The translations under genes were made by a program, and so were the position numbers. A model generated the notes under the pieces. That model saw only the letters and a program-made list of their open reading frames with translations, made no database searches and was not told where the DNA came from. Shown in pieces: positions 56,200 to 64,000 of a stretch of 64,000 bases of DNA; position 1 is the first letter of the stretch, and each line of letters starts with the position of its first letter. Source of the DNA: Aspidiotus rigidus (lineage: Eukaryota; Arthropoda; Insecta; Hemiptera; Diaspididae); contig JAVHKY010000023.1 of assembly GCA_035079385.1 (NCBI GenBank), positions 7,208,001 through 7,272,000 of the forward strand, written 5' to 3'.

Positions 56200-56515
56200 T
56201 ATGTTACCAGATGATGGACGCGACAAGAAAAATTTTGACTCTCGAGCTATACATGATATTTCTGAGTCCTCCTCCTACCATATTTAGCTTGGAGGTCAAA
56301 AGTTTTCCAAATTCCCCTACAGATTCGGTGACATTTTTCTGAAAAATTTTTTTCGACACAGCATTTTTCCGACTAAAATTTTTTCTGACACCAACTTTTG
56401 CCGACACGTGAAGCCTCAGAAAAAAAACGATATTACAATTTGTCTCATAAAACAGGTTTCCTGCGTTCCTCGTCGTTCAGGAAGCCTTCGTTTTTTCAAG
56501 TCCCACGTTTTTCCA
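56200..56515 (-). repeat. R45 repeat family, copy 5
   Basis: Contains one recognisable minisatellite unit (ACTCTCGAGCTATACATGAT) and a divergent one, and ends, read on the minus strand, with AACGAAGGCTTCCTGAACGA and GAGGAACGCAGGAAACCTGT. It is diverged from copies 1 and 2. The TA-flanked element at 56,590 lies in adjacent sequence that resembles the CTAGTATAATA of copy 1. Confidence 0.65.
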
Positions 56516-56589
56516 GGGCTGGATTAAGGGGGGAGGGCAAGTGGACCTTGGCCCCCGTTGGACTTAGTATTAGCAAACCTAGTATAATA

Positions 56590-56810
56590 CAGGGTGGACC
56601 AGAAAGATGTTACCAGTTAAATGGAAGTTTGCACTAAATCTGTTGTAGTGCGAAAACGCAAAACGTTAGATGTATAGTTTAAATGTAGGATTTTTGTATC
56701 TCAATTTTATCTTTAATTTGAGCCATATCCGAAGTTTCTACGACTTTTCTGAGCCGAGTTATGGGCCAAAATGTGCCGAAAATTCACCAAATCGCCAGGG
56801 TTCCCAAGAT
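56590..56810 (+). repeat. left terminal inverted repeat
   Basis: Begins at the TA-flanked end with CAGGGTGGACCAGAAAG and ends near GGGTTCCCAAGAT. Each segment recurs inverted at 58,636-58,851, with point differences such as TGGAAG/TGGGAG and AACGTTAG/AACATTAG. Confidence 0.85.
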
Positions 56811-58635
56811 AGGGCTTGAAAATTAATTAATTTACAGTATTGAACTGAATTTTGAGAATTTTAATAATTCAATTATTGTTTCTTAAGTGAATTTAGACGG
56901 GGAAAACGAAAAAAATAGTAACGAAATCCTAAGAAGCACCAAAATGGGTTAATGGGCCCAAAAAGGGTCAAAATTTCCCCAAGTTGGAAGATTGTTCAAA
57001 CTTTTGAATTGTAATTCGATTTTTGAGTGGAATTTCGCGCTGAGTCCGAAAAAAATGTTTGCAAAATTCTTCGAAGCACCGATACGGGATAATCGGCCCA
57101 AAAAAGGTCAAAATGTTCCCAAATTGGAAAATTGTCCAAAGTTTCAAATTTTTAATTAATTTTCAAGTGGAATTTTGCGTTGAGTCCGAAAAAAATGCAA
57201 AAGGCTCTTTGAAGCATCAAAAAGGGGTTTAATGGTCCCAAAGAGACCCAAAATTTTCCCAAATAGGAAAATCGTTCAAACTTTCGAATTTTAATTCGAT
57301 TTTCAAGTGGACCTTCGCACTGAGTCCGAAAAAAAATGCTTAGAAAATACTTCGGGGCACCGATGGGCTCAAAGAGAATAATTGTGTAATCTTCAAAAGT
57401 TGTTTTCAATTCTGAAGTAAAATTTAGCGCCGAGCCCTAGAATAATACTGAAATGGCCCTAGATGATCTCCAAAATGAAAAATCAAAAATTTTTCTCATT
57501 CTGCAGTGAGATTGCTAATTCAGAGGATGGAAGGAATGTCGACAAGTTCGTCTGCCGTTGAGTGCTCGCGGAGTGAGAGATCGATTAACGTCGGGTGACC
57601 GAACCGAAAGAGGAAATTGCGGAAATTCTCCTCATTTGGGGATTGGAGGGAGACGACAAATTCATCTTCCGTTGAAGGTTTGCGGTGAGAGATCGACTAG
57701 GGCTTTGTGTATGATCACAGCGCGGAAAAGTGCGAAAACTCTCGTTGTTTCGGTGAAAGAACGCAAAGTTGGTCTTCTGTTGCGTGCTTGCGACGAGAGA
57801 TCAACTGACGCCCCACCTATGAACGAAGCGGACCAAAGTACAAAAACTCTTTGATTCAGGCAGTGGGAGGATACCGCAAATCTGGTCTTGCTCGTGATGA
57901 GCGATCAGCTACAGCTATTGAAGCAGACGAACGGCTGGAATTTCTCGGGGTTTCACCTGGAGGAGGGAATGAAACCGTCAAGCTCGACTTTCGTCATGAA
58001 CTCGCTGTAAGGGAACGAACAAGACCCCGTGTTTGAACGAGGCAGTCCAATGATCTCTGTGTTCAACATAGATCGACTGAGGCCCCGTGTATGGTCAAGG
58101 CGGGTACTTCCGCTAAAACTCCTGTTTTTTCTCGCCAAGGAGAGTTCAACAGTTTTTGTTTTTTCAACTCAGTACACAATTTTATCCTAGAATCAAGAAC
58201 AACTTTGAAAGTTAGGCAATTTTTTTCGTATTGGATTAACTCATCTTGGTGCTTCGCAGAATTTTTCAACAATTTTATTCAGATTTAGCGCTAAATGTTA
58301 TCTCAGAATCGTGATAAACTTTGAAGGTTGGAGAAATTTTGACGCTTTTTGGGCCCATAAATCCATTTTGGTGCTTCGTAGAAATTTTTAACAATTTTAT
58401 TCAGATTCAACGCTAAATTTTATCTTAGAATCGGGAAAAACTTCAAAGATTAGGTGGTTTTATCATCTTTGTGAAATTTTGACCCTTTTTTGGCCCATTA
58501 ACCCATTTTAGTGCTTCGCAGAATTTTTTAACAATCTTATTCGGAGTCAGCGCTAAATTTTACTTCAGGATCGGGGCACATTTTGAAAATTACGCGATTC
58601 TTTCAATCAGGAAAATTGTTTTTTGATAATTCACA

Positions 58636-58851
58636 ATTTTGGGAACCCTTGTTGTAAAATTTCGGTACGTTTTGGTCCATAACTCGGTTCAGAAACGTCG
58701 TAGAAACTTCGGATATGGCTCAAATTTAAGATAAAACTGAGATACAAAATTCGTACATTTAAACTATACGTCTAATGTTTTGCTTTTTCGCGCTACGACA
58801 GATTTAGCGCAAACTCCCATTTAACTGGTAACATCTTTCTGGTCCACCCTG
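58636..58851 (-). repeat. right terminal inverted repeat
   Basis: Inverted partner of 56,590-56,810; ends TCTTTCTGGTCCACCCTG before TA. Confidence 0.85.
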
Positions 58852-59049
58852 TATACTGCATGAAGTAGCATCAATCAGACGCCCAGACACCCGGACGCAA
58901 ATTCCAGAATCAGGGGTAGGGCTGAGGTTCGACGTAAAAAACTTCCAAGTCCCAAGGTCATGCGCCCGGACGCAAATTTTAAATTAGGGTAGGGGTAGAG
59001 AAAAGACATGAAACATATCAAGTTTCGAGTTCTAATAAGTTGCTATCTG

Positions 59050-59880
59050 CTATGCGGGTGACACATGGGGGTATATTTTGCCGAAACAACTGTAGCGGTA
59101 AAGAGTTGGGTAAACCGGGTTCTAGAACTAGTAACACGTTGGATCGAGTCGGCCAAGCTTGAACTTGCAGCAGTTTGCACAAAGGCCGACCCGTTGAAAG
59201 GCGCCCGCAAGATGGGGAAAGTACCTGGGCATCTGATTCTGCTCAAAAATGAGCTTCAGACGTCATCTCCCGATGATGACGGAAAAAACGAGAAGGGTAG
59301 TTACCTAAACCGCCTGTTAAGAAACGTGGGAGGATCAAGAGCAGCAAGAAGAAGGATCGTGATGAGCACCGCATTATCGATCCTTCTACATGGTGGATCA
59401 GTGTGGGCCGACTCTGTAAAAATACCTTACATAAGAAGAGATATAAGAGCTGCGCTAATGGGTGTCAGTGCTTACCGCTCTGTCTCGACGGAGCCTCTTT
59501 CCCCAAAAATCGAGCTCTCTGCGTAGAGAGAGAGGTAGTTCTTAAAGCAAAGAAGAGGACAACGACCGACCAAGAGGCTTTACGGGTCAAGCAGGGGGTC
59601 AGCTGCTCTTGCTTATGAAGTGGAAAGCGATAATTACCCAGAATGAGTTAGGTAAAAAGACAACTCATGCGGTAACACACGACCTCGATGAGTGGATGAA
59701 CCAAGATCATGGCAGCTGAACTTTTACCTTGCCTTCTTGAGAAATTAAGGAAAGGCAACGTGTTCGCTGTGCAATCAAGGGCGGAATGATGGACCGCAGC
59801 ACACCTCATTTGAGGTTGAGGCGTGGAGGCGTGAGCGGGGTAAGTTTGGTCGGTCTTTTCAAAAAATTGAAGTCAATGAA
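59050..59880 (+). pseudogene. R1-clade LINE fragment
   Basis: The frame 59,065-59,526 reads VTRWIESAKLELAAVCTKAD, then GGSRAARRRIVMSTALSIL, LHGGSVWADSVKI and VSAYRSVSTEPLS, the thumb and post-RT region typical of R1 elements (VGG-x-R-x-S-R-R-R, LLYGAPVWA, SAYRTVS). A second frame continues CVEREVVLKAK, then a third CSLCNQ-like region followed by NDGPQHTSFEVEAWRRER. At least two frameshifts. The palm and endonuclease are absent. Confidence 0.8.
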
Positions 59881-62800
59881 AATAGCTTGGTAGCCCCCAT
59901 GCTAGGTTCTGGAGAATAATAGAACCAGGTGTCTGCATTTGAAGAAGATGAATGCAAAACCTCGCTATGGCCTACTCAACAAGTGTTGTACGAACCGCAC
60001 ACGAAAGAGGAGGAAGCATAGCTGAACTTTGAGAAGAAGATACTCCAACAGCGATTTACGATTATCTAAGTTGGTGTGGTTGTGTGTTCTAAAGTTTTGC
60101 GTGCCTGAGGTACTGCAGCTTGGCGATTGTTCATAAGGAGAGGGGGTTTGCCAAAGAGATTCTTTCAACATCGAAGTTATACCCGAAAGGGAGGATTCCG
60201 GTGAGTGTTGGAACGCAACCCACACCCACTCCACCATGGATGACGGGTGGCGCTACACATGCGACAAAAGCGATTTCTTACAACTCTTGTAAATATAAAA
60301 ATGATCGTCGGCCTAGAGTCAAAATGTCGTATCTCAGAAAATGGTAATTTTACAGGAGAGTCAAAAAACAACTTTCTATATGGTATACTGAATGGAGTTA
60401 CTTGTTATTTGTCGCATAATTAATGAATTATACATCATTTTATTATTCTAGAACGTTGAATTAGGTACCATCACGAGAACTAGAAACCATCATCAACTCA
60501 AAACCACTAATTTTGGGAGTTACGACCTTTTGACCTAGGCCGACGTGATGCATGTTCGAGTAATTAATACTTCACGATTAAATGAACACGAACTGATGAC
60601 CCTTTTTTAGCAGTCGCATAGCTCATAAATTAAAAAAAAAAAAATGATGTATATGAAAGTTCAAATAATATCCAGAATCGACTATTCAATTGATTTCCAT
60701 GTGTTATCGGTACAGCTGTGGATCAACATTTACGGACATTGATACGAAGAGCAAAAAGACTAGGAACGAAGATCACGCTTTAAGCTCATAGAGGAGGAGA
60801 GGGAGCTTGGAGCGAGGAAGTCACATGAAAAATTTTGAATTCTGATCTGTTGAAAGACTCGGAACGACCATAAGTTTGAGCTTTTTTGGACAGTCTGCCG
60901 AAGCAGCTCCAAAATCTTTTATAGTATAATTGCGATAATTTTTGTCGCTGATTAGATTCGATAAGATTTTTCCTTTTCTCCGTATCAAATAAATTCAAAT
61001 TGAGCTGAAATATTAATGTACAAGCAGATTCTCCGTTGAAGAAGAGTCAGAATTTTTGTTTCTCAGCCTGTATGTCTAAATTAGAGTACTGAAGTCTCCT
61101 AATTTGGCAGTCAATTATTCGGACAAAACTAGAACAAGATAGGAAGGACTTATGGTTGAAAAAATTTGAAAATAAACTCGCGCATACAGAGTATACGAAA
61201 TAGTGTACTCACTTAGCAAACCTATATGCATGAAAAGGATTCCTTTCCGATTAAGGGATAATGGATTGCGCCCTATACAGATTACGTGCAAACTGTTGCG
61301 CTCCGCTCGCGCTCTCATCAATACGAGTTTTAAAAACCATTTTCCGTCTACTTGTTCGTCCTCTGTAGGTTTCTTCTCTCTTTACGGTTCTCGTATCGTC
61401 ATCTCATGCGTTAGAAAAATAATAAATAAAATACTCTTTTTTTTTCAAATTTTATTCAAGTTACCTGCGTTTCTGTCTCTCCACTTCTACGACAATTTTC
61501 GAAAAAAAAAAAGGCTGGAAATTGAATACGAAGTTTTTCGTTATATGATTTGCAAACCACGAAAGGAAGTCGCACACGCCCGCCGAAGTGTAACGAGTCG
61601 AAAACCGACACGAAGGCTACATTAAAATTCAAATATAATGTACGTTAAATATTGTATGCGAAGTTGTATACGAGAATACGTATCACAGTATGGGCGAGAG
61701 ATAAACTTGATGATCGTGGAAACTATAATCGAGACTGAACGCGTTAGATTTCGGAAAATGGGTTGAAACAGAAAAGTTTACGTGCCGCATGTGAAACGTC
61801 TGCGCATTATTCCGATATTGTCGTTGCTAAGGGTGACGACGCGTATTGAATTGGTGTGTACAAGTATTATACGAGACTATTCAAGAGTGTAAGAAAAAAC
61901 ATATCTTTTTATTCATTTGATGAGTTTTATTGAAGCATACGAGTACTTAGTACCGGTACTTAATGATGAAGATTACCTGCCTAATTGGCAGACTATGAAC
62001 CATCTTTCAGTTGTAGAATCGAATACCCTCCTCAACCCCGGCGTCGCCGAAGGGAGGATTTCATTTAATCGTCTATAGACGCACTTCAAGTCTTGCACAG
62101 AAATTACGTGCAGAATAATTAAATCTAACGCCTAATCAATTTTCGTAAAAATTTCTTCAATACACGTTATGTGCGGTGAATAAGGGCCGTTGAAATTTAT
62201 AAAAGCCATATCAGAAAAATCGAGTGATTCCTTTCAAAGTTATACGTGAGGAAAAAAACTGGAACGAATCCGTATCCAATAATTGGGTGCTCAGAGTGGA
62301 AAAAGTGTGACGATTGTGTAGCGTCACAACTTTCCAAGGGGGGTAGTGCCCCTTGAAAGATGCTGAAAGTGTAGCCTAACCTATGCCCGAACAAGTCGAA
62401 CCAAAAAGAAAAGAAAACAGGGATGCCACTCTGTCTCATTAAATACATATAAAAGGTGTGGTCTGACAGAGAAGACCAATGAAGAATTTTGCCCAGATTT
62501 TCTTGAAAGCTGGGGGGACAAAACACCCACAATTTAGAAGCTAAGCTACACTTGCTAGCTTTCGGCGCTTTAAGAGAGGGTTACGCCTACTTGTTCCCTC
62601 TCCGAATGGAGTTATCGGCATATTCCACCGACGATTGACTTACAGAATAATTGTAATTAATGAAGATTCCTTCTACTCGTAATATTACCGTAGAAAGAAG
62701 ACTGAACGTATCATGAAATAAAATGACACTGGTTGGAGCCACGGAATAAAAACTATAATTATGCCCGGGTTACGAGCATGCAAGAACAGACAATTGAAAA

Positions 62801-64000
62801 ATCAAACGGATATATGCACCCGAAATACGGGTCAAAACTGATAATAATGGAATCGGTGAACGACAAACAATGCATGAACTTAATTATCAGGAAATGATTA
62901 AATGAGGTAACTCGTATTAATAGATACAGTTAATTATGATTAACTAAGATGTGTTTGTCCCAAAGAATCCCATTCGGGGTTGAATTTGGAACGAACCAAA
63001 AATGTGGAGAATGGAACTTGTCCATATCAAAATAAATCGGAAATACTGAACAATTTTAGAGTAGGGAATAGGAGCGTGTCGGCGCTGCGCGACCATCGCC
63101 TTGAATATCCTCGTTGGCCTTACCTGGCCCGACCATGGAAAATTTTCAAAAGTAAAATGAGCAAAAGCCCGTCTGGCAAGTCTCACTGGGCGAATGGGGT
63201 ACGTATATAAAAATAAAATAATAAAAGAAGAGAATTAAAGTCAAGTTATCGTAAATCAAATTACGTCCCAGATTCGAGGGAGACAAAACCACCAGCGGGG
63301 TGCTACAAAAATGTAGGTGAGCTCAAATAGGGTTCGGGGATACCGAAACTAGGTCGCGCGAGCCGCTAGCTCAACCCAAAACTTTTAAATGCGCTCATCG
63401 GCGCCCAAGTGTAATATTAAAAAATATATTGTACGAGCTTACTCGCACGATTCAAACAGTAAAAAAGAAAACGAATTAAAGGGTAAACGTAATTTAGCGT
63501 TCAAAACTTGGGAGTCTGCTATAATCAAATAATATTTTACTCACCGTAAATAAACGGAGCACATGTAGATCAGCTCGAAAACGCGCGCGTATCCGATGAT
63601 CTGCATCTGAAAAGAAATGTAACTTTTCCTCCAAAGAATAATTTTTACATCTCAGTAAGAGGACCTTTTGGGATTCAAGTTGAACGGTATAGGAATTTTT
63701 ACGAACATATTGTATAATAAAGAGTGTGGCGTTGATGCATAATCATAGTATAATAAAAGCAAGATAAGTGAAAAATAAGAAACATGGAAAATAGAGGAAT
63801 AATTATGAAAAGTGAAAAAGACGCCTGAGCGGCGACAAAACGAAAATATAAAAGGACGATATAAAATAATAACTAGTGACAGCAGTTGGTGGGTCGGTGT
63901 TGGAAACCGAGTGGAAACATCTCGGTGCAAAAGCTCCCGGAGAGGCATCCTGGCAAAATGGTACGAATGGCGAAATCATTGATATGAGTTGTTATTGGAT
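59881..64000. other. no gene recognised
   Basis: AT-rich sequence. Frames at 60,120-60,347, 61,203-61,625 (+) and 62,197-62,532 (-) lack known motifs. No repeat copy from elsewhere in the window, RNA gene or transposon end was recognised. An exon of a split gene could be hidden here. Confidence 0.45.

Larger units (their letters stand above)
56590..58851. mobile_element. TIR element with internal satellite, complete copy 2
   Basis: CAGGGTGGACCAGAAAGATG begins the left end and its reverse complement the right. TA flanks both sides (56,588-56,589 and 58,852-58,853), the duplication of IS630/Tc1/mariner-type transposition. The inverted repeats are about 220 bp (56,590-56,810 and 58,636-58,851) and about 90 percent identical by eye. 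Inside: satellite units (about 56,930-57,480), a unique region (57,500-58,140) and further degenerate satellite (58,200-58,600). No transposase is encoded, so it is non-autonomous. Frames through it reflect repeats. Confidence 0.85.

Noticed and set aside
57558..58288. Frames in the interior of the TIR element
   Set aside because: Short, on both strands, and shared with the non-coding satellite-bearing element; no transposase motif.
46470..58851. Composite transposon carrying the decarboxylase
   Set aside because: Copy 2 is complete with its own TA duplications and copy 1 lacks ends, so there is no structural evidence that they moved the gene together.
62197..62532. 111-codon minus-strand frame
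   Set aside because: No recognisable domain and unremarkable composition.

Overview
The window is non-bacterial DNA from an arthropod, most likely an insect. It is AT-rich and gene-poor, and most of what can be read is transposable elements of kinds typical of arthropods: Penelope-like elements (PLEs), a Ty3/Gypsy LTR retrotransposon, I/Jockey-type non-LTR elements and an R1-clade fragment (R1 is largely arthropod-restricted). There are also terminal-inverted-repeat and foldback DNA elements, minisatellites and a long (CT)n tract. The species cannot be fixed from the sequence alone.

Layout. 1-9 kb: a dispersed repeat carrying a 45-bp minisatellite, three PLE fragments and a decayed Jockey-type reverse transcriptase gene. 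9-20.4 kb: a PLE split by a young, nearly intact Ty3/Gypsy element (two LTRs of about 756 bp, a gag-pol frame of 1,689 codons, and a broken third frame), followed head-to-tail by a second PLE. 22.8-27 kb: an I-type non-LTR element on the minus strand, itself interrupted by the minisatellite repeat. 28.5-33.5 kb: a (CT)n tract and two head-to-head PLEs, one split by an internally deleted LTR element. 35-46.3 kb: further LINE and PLE debris, two long hairpins and a decayed coiled-coil gene. 46.5-50 kb: a truncated satellite-bearing element. 56.6-58.9 kb: a complete relative of it with terminal inverted repeats and TA duplications, in the opposite orientation. 59-59.9 kb: an R1 fragment. The remainder shows no gene.

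The standout is at 52,570-54,780: an uninterrupted, intron-free 736-codon frame for a bacterial-type, PLP-dependent Orn/Lys/Arg decarboxylase closest to the AdiA (biodegradative arginine decarboxylase) type. It lies inside arthropod DNA and has a eukaryotic start context, an arthropod-style Inr/DPE pair and a polyadenylation signal. The simplest reading is a bacterial gene captured by an arthropod and still under selection. If active it would decarboxylate arginine to agmatine, a step animals are generally not thought to perform well with their own enzymes.

Apart from that gene, no host gene with convincing exon-intron structure was recognised. Nested insertions give a relative chronology: PLEs are oldest, then the deleted LTR element and the Ty3/Gypsy element inserted into them, the latter very recently.
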